Assembly (NCBI GenBank): GCA_003641785.1
Contig: QNAO01000038.1
Coordinates: forward strand, 1-7,653
Length of the DNA: 7,653 nt
From: Thermotogae bacterium
GTDB taxonomy: Bacteria; Thermotogota; Thermotogae; Thermotogales; DSM-5069
Direction: 5' to 3'
Part shown: positions 1 through 6,363 of the stretch, piece after piece
Numbering within the stretch: the stretch's first letter is position 1
Layout: every line of letters starts with the position of its first letter
Translations under genes and position numbers: made by a program
Notes under the pieces: generated by a model
The model's database searches: none
Told to the model about the DNA's origin: nothing
Seen by the model: the letters and a program-made list of their open reading frames with translations, nothing else

Positions 1-1233
1 GGAGAAGATGTTTCCTTACTGGAGGAGGAAATAAGTCAAAGGGTAGCAGAATTTGGCAAGAGTTTGAAATCATATAGACCCGAAAAGCCTATCGGTGTGG
101 GTCCTTTCAAACTGCTAACAGTAACCCCCGACGAAATGGTTCTTGTAAAACGTGATGACACCCCATGGGCGAAAAATCTGAAGATTGATGAGGTCAGAGC
201 TTCTCGTTACACCACAAACGAGTTGGCTTGGGCACAGTTCATGGCCGGACAGGTCGATTTGGAAAAACCTGGTACTCCTCCCGACGTGGTTACAACTCTC
301 GTTAATGCCAATCCAAAACTGAGGCATATACCAGTTCCAGATTTCTCTACTTTTTGTTTGGCTATGAATCTGAGGAGATATCCATTCTCAGAGAAGGCTT
401 TCCGGCAGGCACTGGCATATGTGATCGACAGAGATAAAGTTAGAGAAATCGCGCTTCATTATGGTGCAACGGTTCAGTATCCCTGTGGGTTATTACCTTC
501 TATATTCGAATCTTGGGTAACACCCGAGCTGAAGGAAAGGTTGAACAAATACCCTGTAGATCGCGCGAAGGCTGAAGAGCTACTCAAGAGCTTGGGAATG
601 TATAGGGGTGTTGATGGGCTGTGGCGAACACCGGATGGAGAGATCCTTCAGTTTGAGATTACAACAAGACAAGGATACACGGACTGGGTGATAGCGGCTG
701 ACGTGATTTCTCGTCAGCTCGAGGACTTCGGAATTCAAGCTAGCGTGAGAATCGTGGAAGGAGCAATATTTGGCAACACACTTCGTTCTGGTAACTTTGA
801 TATGACTATCGAGTTCGGTGTATTCGAGAAATTTCATCCTGTCCAAGGTTTTGATCGTCTCTGCTCAACAAATGGTTGGATAGCATCGATTACCGGATTG
901 GACCCAAAGGGCAAGGGCCCAAATGGGGAAGATCTAGACAAATTGGTGCAAGAACTCCTTGTAGCAGAAGATGAGACTACACAGAGAGAACTGGTGCAAA
1001 AGCTGGCTGTAGCAATGAATGAGTATCTACCTGTGATAGAGTTCTTAGAAAAGCAGGCTCAGTTCTTCCTCCTCGATGGTGTTAGAGTTACCGGATGGCC
1101 ACAGTATACCAAATCATCAGAGGATCCAAATGTATGGCTGCCTGGTGCTGAAATGCTTGACAAATTCGGTTATGATTGGAGACAGGCCTCTGTTCAGTGG
1201 ATGGTAGAGGGTAAGCTGAGACCTACAAAATAA
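1..1233 (+). CDS. ABC transporter substrate-binding protein, family 5 (5'-partial)
   Basis: This is the C-terminal 410 residues of an extracellular solute-binding protein of the SBP_bac_5 (OppA/DppA) family, which captures a ligand outside the membrane and hands it to the permeases encoded next. The frame is open from base 1, so the start lies outside the window; the in-frame TTG at base 64 has no ribosome binding site and falls just before a core family motif, so it is not a real start. Visible family motifs are KPIGVGPFKL (residues 29-38 counted from base 1, the usual P-x-G-T-G-P-F-x-L element) and a conserved block ending AYVIDRDKV (about 139-147). Full-length members run about 550-620 residues, so roughly the last two thirds are present. 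In Thermotogota this family includes sugar binders (mannan, cellobiose, xylan or laminarin oligosaccharides), and the downstream GH130-type genes favour an oligosaccharide over a peptide; that is inference. The stop TAA is followed by a hairpin. Confidence 0.93.
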   Translation, partial: GEDVSLLEEEISQRVAEFGKSLKSYRPEKPIGVGPFKLLTVTPDEMVLVKRDDTPWAKNLKIDEVRASRYTTNELAWAQFMAGQVDLEKPGTPPDVVTTLVNANPKLRHIPVPDFSTFCLAMNLRRYPFSEKAFRQALAYVIDRDKVREIALHYGATVQYPCGLLPSIFESWVTPELKERLNKYPVDRAKAEELLKSLGMYRGVDGLWRTPDGEILQFEITTRQGYTDWVIAADVISRQLEDFGIQASVRIVEGAIFGNTLRSGNFDMTIEFGVFEKFHPVQGFDRLCSTNGWIASITGLDPKGKGPNGEDLDKLVQELLVAEDETTQRELVQKLAVAMNEYLPVIEFLEKQAQFFLLDGVRVTGWPQYTKSSEDPNVWLPGAEMLDKFGYDWRQASVQWMVEGKLRPTK

Positions 1234-1247
1234 TCATGTGCACGCTA

Positions 1248-1279
1248 TAGGGGACCTGACGCTCAGGTCAGGTCCCCTA
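1248..1279 (+). promoter_or_regulatory. Intercistronic stem-loop (13-bp perfect stem, 6-nt loop)
   Basis: The arms TAGGGGACCTGAC (1248-1260) and GTCAGGTCCCCTA (1267-1279) are perfectly complementary around the loop GCTCAG. A nested alternative (ACCTGA 1254-1259 with TCAGGT 1263-1268, triloop CGC) is also possible. No T-run follows on either strand, so it is not a standard intrinsic terminator. It lies 14 bases after the binding-protein stop and before the permease ribosome binding site. The usual role of such a hairpin after a binding-protein gene is to block 3' exonucleases or attenuate read-through, so that binding protein is made in excess of the membrane subunits. A DNA operator is the alternative, since the site is a perfect palindrome. 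Confidence 0.8.
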
Positions 1280-1290
1280 CTATAATCAAA

Positions 1291-1296
1291 AGGAGG
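1291..1296 (+). promoter_or_regulatory. Ribosome binding site for first permease
   Basis: AGGAGG lies 10 bases before the TTG at 1307 and supports that non-ATG start. Confidence 0.8.
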
Positions 1297-1306
1297 AACC
1301 GACACA

Positions 1307-2290
1307 TTGCTGATAAAGAAGATTCTGATCTCCGTGTTCACTATTTTTGCGGCTATGAGTCTGACGTTCGTCTTAGTTCGAAACATGCCAGGCGATATCA
1401 TCTATTCAATGGCTTTGGATAAAGCGTCAACTGAGGGTATACCCTTCGACGTTGCATATGAAGAGATCAAGGGTATGTATGGTGTTGGAGCGGATGACCC
1501 GCTGTATGTTCAATATTTCAGATATGTAGCAAACATATTTAGAGGAAATCTGGGAGATTCTGTACAGTACCAAATACCAGTAATAAGAATCATGTTTTCG
1601 GCTCTTCCGTGGACACTTCTGGTCCTTTCAATTTCGATCGTACTCAGTTTTGTCGTTGGAGCAATAATAGGTACGTTGGCGGCATGGAAGCGAAAGACAT
1701 TGCTCGAATCCTTTGTGACTGCATACGCATCGATAACAGATGCGACTCCTGACTATCTAACCGCTGTGATACTCTTGATAATTTTCGCCGTCAACCTTCG
1801 GTTGTTTCCCCTGAAGGGTGCATACAATGTTGATGTCACACCTGGTTTCAATTTGAAGTTCATCATAAGTGTTCTGTACCATGCATTTCTACCGATTATG
1901 GCTTACACGATTGAAAATGTAGGTGGTTGGATGCTAATGATGAAGGCAAGCGCCACCAGCGTTCTTGGAGAAGACTACATCACAGCAGCCCAGATGCGAG
2001 GCTTGAGGGAACGAAGAATCGCCATTTCGTATCTGGGAAAAAACGCGATCTTACCGCCGTTCACACGATTGGCAATCGCAATCGGTGGGATGCTAGGAGG
2101 TTCCGCACTAATAGAAAGTGTCTTTGCATATCCAGGAATAGGATTCTTCTTCGGTAAAGCTGTTGCTCTCCGAGACTACCCATTGATGCAAGGATTGTTT
2201 CTTCTCACGACGGTAGGAGTAATAGTAGCTAACTTGCTAGCAGATTTGCTCTACTCAAGATTGGATCCTCGAGTAAAAGTGGGTGAGTGA
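1307..2290 (+). CDS. ABC transporter permease, DppB/OppB type
   Basis: This 327-residue inner-membrane permease forms half of the translocation channel of the importer. The N-terminal helix (about residues 5-25) is followed by a periplasmic segment with the LVRNMPGD element (about 23-30), then a block of roughly five helices (about 102-124, 148-163, 184-204, 252-274 and 295-317). The cytoplasmic EAA loop that docks on an ATPase is EDYITAAQMRGL (about 222-233). The C-terminus LLYSRLDPRVKVG (314-326) is typical of the DppB branch, and the length is normal for the family. The start is TTG, chosen because AGGAGG sits 10 bases upstream. The 3' end overlaps the next permease gene by 8 bases, which implies translational coupling. 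Substrate cannot be inferred from the permease alone. Confidence 0.94.
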   Translation: MLIKKILISVFTIFAAMSLTFVLVRNMPGDIIYSMALDKASTEGIPFDVAYEEIKGMYGVGADDPLYVQYFRYVANIFRGNLGDSVQYQIPVIRIMFSALPWTLLVLSISIVLSFVVGAIIGTLAAWKRKTLLESFVTAYASITDATPDYLTAVILLIIFAVNLRLFPLKGAYNVDVTPGFNLKFIISVLYHAFLPIMAYTIENVGGWMLMMKASATSVLGEDYITAAQMRGLRERRIAISYLGKNAILPPFTRLAIAIGGMLGGSALIESVFAYPGIGFFFGKAVALRDYPLMQGLFLLTTVGVIVANLLADLLYSRLDPRVKVGE

Positions 2291-3179
2291 ATTGCGCAGA
2301 AAACGATTTCTTACGTGTTTTGTACGTCCAGTGATAAAATTCCTTCGGGCCCTCGCTGGAAACAAGAAAGCTTGTTTCGGTTCGATAGTCCTTCTGTTAT
2401 TTATTTTGATGGCAACCATTGGTCCAAGTATTATTCCCTTAGACCTCAGATCGAATTATCTCGAGCGGTACCAACTTCCATCCACTAAGCACCTGCTCGG
2501 CACGGATTTCATGGGAAGAGACATCTTTCAGCAACTCGTACACGGCTCTCGAGACGTCATGATCACGGCCTTTCTTGGAGGACTTTTTGCAATGCTGCTG
2601 GGAGTTGTGATAGGTAGCATTGCAGGTTTTGGAAGCAGATACACTGACATGGTACTGATGCGCATAGTGGATGTATTCCTGACGGTTCCAAGTTTTCCTG
2701 TAATGATGATATTAGCTGCTTCCTTTCGGGTCAAGGATCCTGTTAGTATTGGACTGATTCTCGCTGTATGGTCCTGGCCTGGATTGGCACGTGACATAAG
2801 GTCACAAATCCTGTCTTTAAAGCAAAGGGAATTCATAGAAGCTGCCAAGATGTTAGATCTCGGAACTACTCGTATACTCTTCAATGAGCTTGTACCTAAC
2901 CTCATGCCCTACATCACAGTTAATTTCGTGCGACTAGTTAGAGGGGCGCTAACAGCGAGCGTGGGATTAATGTTTCTGGGCCTTATTCCGTATTCTCCAA
3001 CCAATTGGGGTATGATGCTTAATTTGGCAATTTTCCAGACCGGTTCTATTTACGTCCCAAGGGGCTTGTTTTACGTTTTGGCTCCAATGGGAAGCATTAT
3101 CTTGTTTCAGTATGGAGCCCTTTGCTTTGCCCAAGGATTAGATGAATGGTTCAACCCACGATTGAGAGCACACGAATGA
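2283..3179 (+). CDS. ABC transporter permease, DppC/OppC type
   Basis: This 298-residue membrane permease pairs with the DppB-like subunit. It shows the OppC-type N-terminal helix (about residues 31-50), then the family motif HLLGTDFMGRDIF (70-82), transmembrane segments from about 93 onward, the EAA loop REFIEAAKMLDLG (182-194), and the usual C-terminus GLDEWFNPRLR (285-295). Two starts are possible. GTG at 2283 overlaps the previous gene by 8 bases but has only a weak upstream ribosome site. TTG at 2292 has GGTGA (2282-2286) 5 bases upstream and would shorten the protein by 3 residues and remove the overlap. The longer form is listed; either is compatible with coupling to the upstream stop. 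The stop at 3179 lies inside the ribosome binding site of the following ATPase gene. Confidence 0.93.
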   Translation: MSELRRKRFLTCFVRPVIKFLRALAGNKKACFGSIVLLLFILMATIGPSIIPLDLRSNYLERYQLPSTKHLLGTDFMGRDIFQQLVHGSRDVMITAFLGGLFAMLLGVVIGSIAGFGSRYTDMVLMRIVDVFLTVPSFPVMMILAASFRVKDPVSIGLILAVWSWPGLARDIRSQILSLKQREFIEAAKMLDLGTTRILFNELVPNLMPYITVNFVRLVRGALTASVGLMFLGLIPYSPTNWGMMLNLAIFQTGSIYVPRGLFYVLAPMGSIILFQYGALCFAQGLDEWFNPRLRAHE

Positions 3180-3183
3180 GGAG
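3178..3183 (+). promoter_or_regulatory. Ribosome binding site that decides the first ATPase start
   Basis: GAGGAG overlaps the upstream stop codon. It touches the TTG at 3184 directly, which is too close to work, but lies 9 bases before the TTG at 3193. The later start is therefore preferred. Confidence 0.7.
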
Positions 3184-3192
3184 TTGATTCCC

Positions 3193-4179
3193 TTGGAAAT
3201 TCTAAATATAGAGGACTTAGTAGTAGACTATGAGGTTCAAGAGGGCATTCTTAGATCAGTTAACCATGTCTTTCTGAAGGTTCGTAAAGGTGAATTCATG
3301 GCGATAATTGGGGAATCTGGGTGCGGCAAGACAACGATTGTTCAGGCAATTTTCAATGTGATGCCTTCGAACGGGTATATCAGGCAAGGGAGAATCTTAT
3401 TCAATGGCACCGACATCCTCTCTCTCGATCCAGAAAGTCAGCGAAGGATTCGATGGGAAAAGATTGCCGCAGTTTTCCAAGCAGCTCAAAGTTCGTTGAA
3501 TCCTGTATTAAAGATTAAAGACCAGGTTATAGACACAGTTTTAGATCACAGACAAATGCCACGGGTTGAGATTTTTGAAAGAGCGGGAAAACTCCTGAAG
3601 GTAGTTGGGCTGGAGCCTGACCGAGTTATGAATTCATACCCTCACGAGCTGAGTGGCGGGATGCGACAACGCGTAGTCATAGCCATGGCTCTTTTGCTGG
3701 ATCCAGAGCTACTGATCTTGGATGAACCTACAACTGCTCTTGATTTGATAACGCAAGCCCAATTGATAGAAACGCTCCAACACTTGCATGAGGACTTGAG
3801 CATTACCATGCTAATGGTAACACATGATGTGTCAAACGTAGCCAAGGTAGCAGACAGAGTTGCCGTCATGTATGCTGCCCAGATTGTAGAAGTAGGAAGT
3901 GTGGAGAGCATATTCTACAACCCTTGTCACCCTTATACCATAGGACTAATCAATGCTATCCCTTCTGTAGTTGGAGATTTGAGCGCTAAGAAACCCATTC
4001 CTGGCACTCCACCAAGTTTAATAAACCCACCTGTCGGCTGTAGATTCCACCCAAGATGTCCATACGCAAGCAGATTATGCCGGGAGAAAGCACCCGAACT
4101 CATCGATATGGAGCCTGACCATATCGTGGCATGTCATCATCGACTTGATGTAAAGAGACTTCAGCACGAGGTGATTTAA
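3193..4179 (+). CDS. ABC transporter ATPase, DppD/OppD type
   Basis: This cytoplasmic ATPase energises import. With the TTG at 3193 it is 328 residues; the upstream in-frame TTG at 3184 adds three residues but has no usable spacing to the ribosome site. Numbering from the longer form: Walker A GESGCGKT at 43-50, Q-loop Gln 99, ABC signature LSGGMRQR at 156-163, Walker B LLILDEP at 176-182, D-loop around TALD 184-187, and switch His 214. All catalytic elements are intact. The C-terminal oligopeptide/dipeptide-transporter extension carries Cys 286, 292, 299 and 317 (spacing C-x5-C-x6-C-x17-C), a pattern reported to bind a [4Fe-4S] cluster in DppD-type ATPases. The next gene begins on the base after the stop. 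Assignment to the D rather than F type rests on gene order and similarity by eye. Confidence 0.94.
   Translation: MEILNIEDLVVDYEVQEGILRSVNHVFLKVRKGEFMAIIGESGCGKTTIVQAIFNVMPSNGYIRQGRILFNGTDILSLDPESQRRIRWEKIAAVFQAAQSSLNPVLKIKDQVIDTVLDHRQMPRVEIFERAGKLLKVVGLEPDRVMNSYPHELSGGMRQRVVIAMALLLDPELLILDEPTTALDLITQAQLIETLQHLHEDLSITMLMVTHDVSNVAKVADRVAVMYAAQIVEVGSVESIFYNPCHPYTIGLINAIPSVVGDLSAKKPIPGTPPSLINPPVGCRFHPRCPYASRLCREKAPELIDMEPDHIVACHHRLDVKRLQHEVI
4169..4175 (+). promoter_or_regulatory. Ribosome binding site for second ATPase
   Basis: GAGGTGA inside the end of the first ATPase gene lies 4 bases before the GTG at 4180. With zero bases between stop and start, the two ATPases are probably translationally coupled and made in equal amounts. 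Confidence 0.7.
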
Positions 4180-5181
4180 GTGACGCCACCAGTCCTACAG
4201 CTCAAAGAAGTCAGTATGGTTTATGTAAAAAAAGCATTCCTTCAAAAGATCTGCGTAGAAGCTGTAACAAAGGTTTCTCTCGAACTAAGGGACAATGAAA
4301 TTTTGGCACTTGTCGGAGAAACCGGCTGTGGAAAGAGTACACTGGGGAGAATAGCTCTTGGACTCCTGCGTCCAACTTCTGGCAAAGTTCTCCATTTAGG
4401 AACAGATATATGGGATGGAAACTCACGCAAGTCTCGTTTTATAGGACAGATAGTTCATCAAGATTCCTATGCAGCGCTAAACCCAGTCAGAACTGTGTAC
4501 CAAACGCTCAGAGCCCCTCTGGTCCGCTACGGCACAAAACATAAAGATGTCGACGAGGAAATCCGGAAACTACTGGAGTTCGTTGGAGTAACACCTCCAG
4601 ACTATTTTTTGAATAAGTACCCTTACCATCTAAGTGGAGGAATGAGGCAACGGATAGTATTTGCACGCAGTATTATTCCAAAACCAAAATTCATAGTAGC
4701 AGATGAACCCATTTCTATGATAGATCCCTCTCTTCGTCTTTCCATTCTTGATTTGATGATGAGACTGAACGAGGAATTTGGAACAGCGTTCTTGTATATA
4801 ACGCACGATCTGGCATCTGCCAGATATCTGGCCAGGCGCGGAAGAATTGCTGTGATGTACCTGGGAGAAATCGTTGAAATGGGGAATCTTCAGGAAGTCT
4901 TTGAGAAGGCGAAGCATCCTTATTTTCAAGCTCTTCTTTCAGTAGCTCCGATACCAGACCCACGTGCTGCCAGAAAGATTCGACCCCTAAAATTGAAAAA
5001 CGTAGAGCTCCCCAAAGCCGGCGAACTGCCATCAGGTTGTAGGTTCCATACAAGGTGTCCTTATGCTCGCAAAATCTGTACAGAGGAACCTCCGCGGCTT
5101 AGGGAAGTAGAAAAAGATCATTGGGTAGCGTGTCATCTCATTGAGGAGGTACCAAAGTGGACCCTCGCATTGGAAAGATAG
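4180..5181 (+). CDS. ABC transporter ATPase, DppF/OppF type
   Basis: This 333-residue ATPase is the partner of the preceding DppD-like subunit; the two form the nucleotide-binding dimer under the permeases. Visible motifs are Walker A GETGCGKST (46-54), Q-loop Gln 94, signature LSGGMRQR (151-158), Walker B FIVADEP (171-177), D-loop SMID (179-182) and switch His 209. The C-terminal extension holds Cys 287, 293, 300 and 318 with the same C-x5-C-x6-C-x17-C spacing as its partner, so both ATPases may carry an iron-sulfur cluster. The start is GTG immediately after the upstream stop, supported by GAGGTGA. Its last 25 bases overlap the start of a small membrane-protein gene in another frame, and that gene's ribosome site lies inside this coding sequence. 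Confidence 0.94.
   Translation: MTPPVLQLKEVSMVYVKKAFLQKICVEAVTKVSLELRDNEILALVGETGCGKSTLGRIALGLLRPTSGKVLHLGTDIWDGNSRKSRFIGQIVHQDSYAALNPVRTVYQTLRAPLVRYGTKHKDVDEEIRKLLEFVGVTPPDYFLNKYPYHLSGGMRQRIVFARSIIPKPKFIVADEPISMIDPSLRLSILDLMMRLNEEFGTAFLYITHDLASARYLARRGRIAVMYLGEIVEMGNLQEVFEKAKHPYFQALLSVAPIPDPRAARKIRPLKLKNVELPKAGELPSGCRFHTRCPYARKICTEEPPRLREVEKDHWVACHLIEEVPKWTLALER
5143..5150 (+). promoter_or_regulatory. Ribosome binding site for the small membrane protein
   Basis: GAGGAGGT lies 6 bases before the GTG at 5157, inside the end of the second ATPase gene. It is one of the best ribosome sites in the window and is the main evidence that the small gene is real. Confidence 0.75.
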
Positions 5182-5366
5182 TGTTTACCATGTGTATCTT
5201 CATCATACTTCTGGGATGCTTAGCTTTGCCGTTCTTAGATCCCTTTTCTGCCGAGTTTGTAGCAGATGTATTATCGATTACTATAGCTGGAATCTCTCTT
5301 TCTGTGTTGGTGTGGCAGATTCGAAAAGATAGTAGTGCTCGAAAGAGTGTGCATATGAGGAAATAG
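5157..5366 (+). CDS. Small two-helix membrane protein of unknown function
   Basis: I do not recognise this 69-residue protein. It has two hydrophobic stretches, about residues 8-27 and 34-54, separated by a short turn with DPFSAEF, and a basic tail (RKDSSARKSVHMRK, 56-69). By the positive-inside rule both ends should face the cytoplasm, giving a hairpin in the inner membrane. There is no lipobox or cleavable signal peptide. The GTG start at 5157 has GAGGAGGT 6 bases upstream and overlaps the second ATPase gene by 25 bases, so it is likely co-translated with the transporter. Its position between the importer and the intracellular enzymes suggests an accessory subunit or stabiliser of the transporter, or simply a passenger; this is inference from context. 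A GAGGA (5357-5361) near its 3' end could serve the next frame. Confidence 0.7.
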   Translation: MDPRIGKIVFTMCIFIILLGCLALPFLDPFSAEFVADVLSITIAGISLSVLVWQIRKDSSARKSVHMRK

Positions 5367-5427
5367 TGTGAATCTTGCTTTGTTCGACAGTAATGTTCAC
5401 TATGTTCGTTATAAGGGGGAGAGAAGG
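5367..5427 (+). other. Leader between small membrane gene and first GH130-type gene
   Basis: These 61 bases form an open extension of the GH130-type frame from a GTG at 5368, but are more likely untranslated. They contain three copies of TGTTC (5381, 5394, 5403) and an imperfect inverted repeat pairing TAGTGTGAA (5364-5372, with two extra bases) with TTCACTA (5396-5402). No convincing promoter was found. Confidence 0.35.
5413..5420 (+). promoter_or_regulatory. Ribosome binding site that decides the first GH130-type start
   Basis: The purine-rich AAGGGGGA, followed by GAGAAGG, lies 7 bases before the ATG at 5428. This favours ATG 5428 over the in-frame GTG at 5368, which has only GAGGA 6 bases upstream. 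Confidence 0.65.
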
Positions 5428-6348
5428 ATGGATTTCAAATCTTGGATTCCGAAGTTCAAAAAATACGAAGGTAATCCTGTCATCCAACCAGGCGACTTTA
5501 AGATAGGGAGCAAGGGAATTTACAACCCCAGCGTAATAGTGAAAGACGATGTCTTCTACTTGTTTTCTCGCTATGAAGAACATGATGACGTCGTGACGGG
5601 GAGAATTGCTATGGCCATCAGCATGGACGGGATCCACTTTTCAAATATGTGCTGTGTTTTGGAACCGGAGTTTCCATACGAATCAAAGGGATGTGAAGAC
5701 CCTCGGGTGGTTGAGATCGACGGTGTTTACTACATGACATATGTCGGCAATTCTGATAAACAAAAGGGACATGTGTGCTTAGCTCGCTCGAAGAATTTGT
5801 ATGAGTGGGAAAAACTCGGGGTAACCTTTGAACCTCAACCAGAGGCATGGGACAACGATCAAATCAAAGCAGGTGTTCTGCTTCCTGAAAGGTTCAAGAA
5901 TCAGTTTGTCATGTACTTCTTGGGCCAACGAGAACCATGGAAAACGGCTATTGGAATTGCCTACTCTGAGGACTTGAAAGTCTGGAGGGAAGATGAACGA
6001 AACCCAATCCTATTACCCAGAAAGGGATTCTTCGACTCAAAAGGTGTAGAGCCTGGACCAACTCCTTTGATCGTTGAGGAAGGAATCTTATTCATGTACA
6101 ATGGTTGGGATGAAAACCACGTCCACAGAACAGGGGTAGCACTACTTTCGAAGGAGGACCCAGCACAGGTAATCGACAGGTTGGACAAACCCTTACTTGA
6201 GCCACAGACCCCGTGGGAAAAAGAGGGCGTAACGAGAAACGTTGTGTTCACAGAAGGTTTGGTAGTTTTTAAAGACATTTACTATGCCTATTACGGAGCC
6301 GCCGATAAATGCACTTGCTTGGCCCTTGGAAATAAAAATGGAAGGTAA
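5428..6348 (+). CDS. GH130-family glycoside phosphorylase/hydrolase (putative mannoside-active)
   Basis: This 306-residue cytoplasmic enzyme has the five-bladed beta-propeller repeat pattern of GH130 (Glyco_hydro_130, formerly DUF377/COG2152). From ATG 5428: the N-terminal KYEGNPVI (12-19), NPSVIV (33-38), the catalytic loop GCEDPR (88-93) in which Asp 91 is the expected proton donor, GVEPGPTPL (206-214), the segment MYNGWD (223-228), NVVFTEGLV (271-279) and YYGAAD (288-293). Characterised family members split beta-mannosidic bonds, usually with phosphate to give mannose-1-phosphate, but some are hydrolases. Here Asn 225 stands where many phosphorylases show YHG, so phosphorolysis is not certain. 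There is no signal peptide, so it should act on imported oligosaccharide. ATG 5428 is chosen over GTG 5368 because the ribosome site is better and the shorter N-terminus matches the family. The linkage cleaved is unknown. Confidence 0.85.
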   Translation: MDFKSWIPKFKKYEGNPVIQPGDFKIGSKGIYNPSVIVKDDVFYLFSRYEEHDDVVTGRIAMAISMDGIHFSNMCCVLEPEFPYESKGCEDPRVVEIDGVYYMTYVGNSDKQKGHVCLARSKNLYEWEKLGVTFEPQPEAWDNDQIKAGVLLPERFKNQFVMYFLGQREPWKTAIGIAYSEDLKVWREDERNPILLPRKGFFDSKGVEPGPTPLIVEEGILFMYNGWDENHVHRTGVALLSKEDPAQVIDRLDKPLLEPQTPWEKEGVTRNVVFTEGLVVFKDIYYAYYGAADKCTCLALGNKNGR

Positions 6349-6353
6349 GAGGT

Positions 6354-6358
6354 AGGAG
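6354..6358 (+). promoter_or_regulatory. Ribosome binding site for second GH130-type gene
   Basis: AGGAG, within TAGGAGAG in the 15-base gap, lies 5 bases before the ATG at 6364. Confidence 0.6.
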
Positions 6359-6363
6359 AGAGC

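Noticed and set aside
64..66. TTG as the start of the solute-binding protein
   Set aside because: The frame is open to base 1, no ribosome site precedes the TTG, and full family members have about 150-200 more residues upstream, so the gene is truncated by the window edge.
1256..1286. Internal promoter with CTGACG as -35 and TATAAT as -10
   Set aside because: The spacer would be 19 bases, and transcription would start at about 1293, inside the AGGAGG of the permease gene, removing its ribosome site. The TATAAT is kept only as a remark in the hairpin finding.
1248..1290. Intrinsic terminator after the binding-protein gene
   Set aside because: The stem is strong but is followed by CTATAATCAAAA, not a T-run, and the reverse orientation also lacks one.
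4715..5053. 112-codon open frame on the minus strand opposite the second ATPase gene
   Set aside because: It is antisense to Walker B and the C-terminal cysteine region of a well-supported ATPase and has no recognisable features.
5384..5415. Promoter before the first GH130-type gene (TCGACA and TATAAG)
   Set aside because: The spacer is 20 bases and the -10-like element merges into the ribosome site, so a transcript from it would lack a usable leader.
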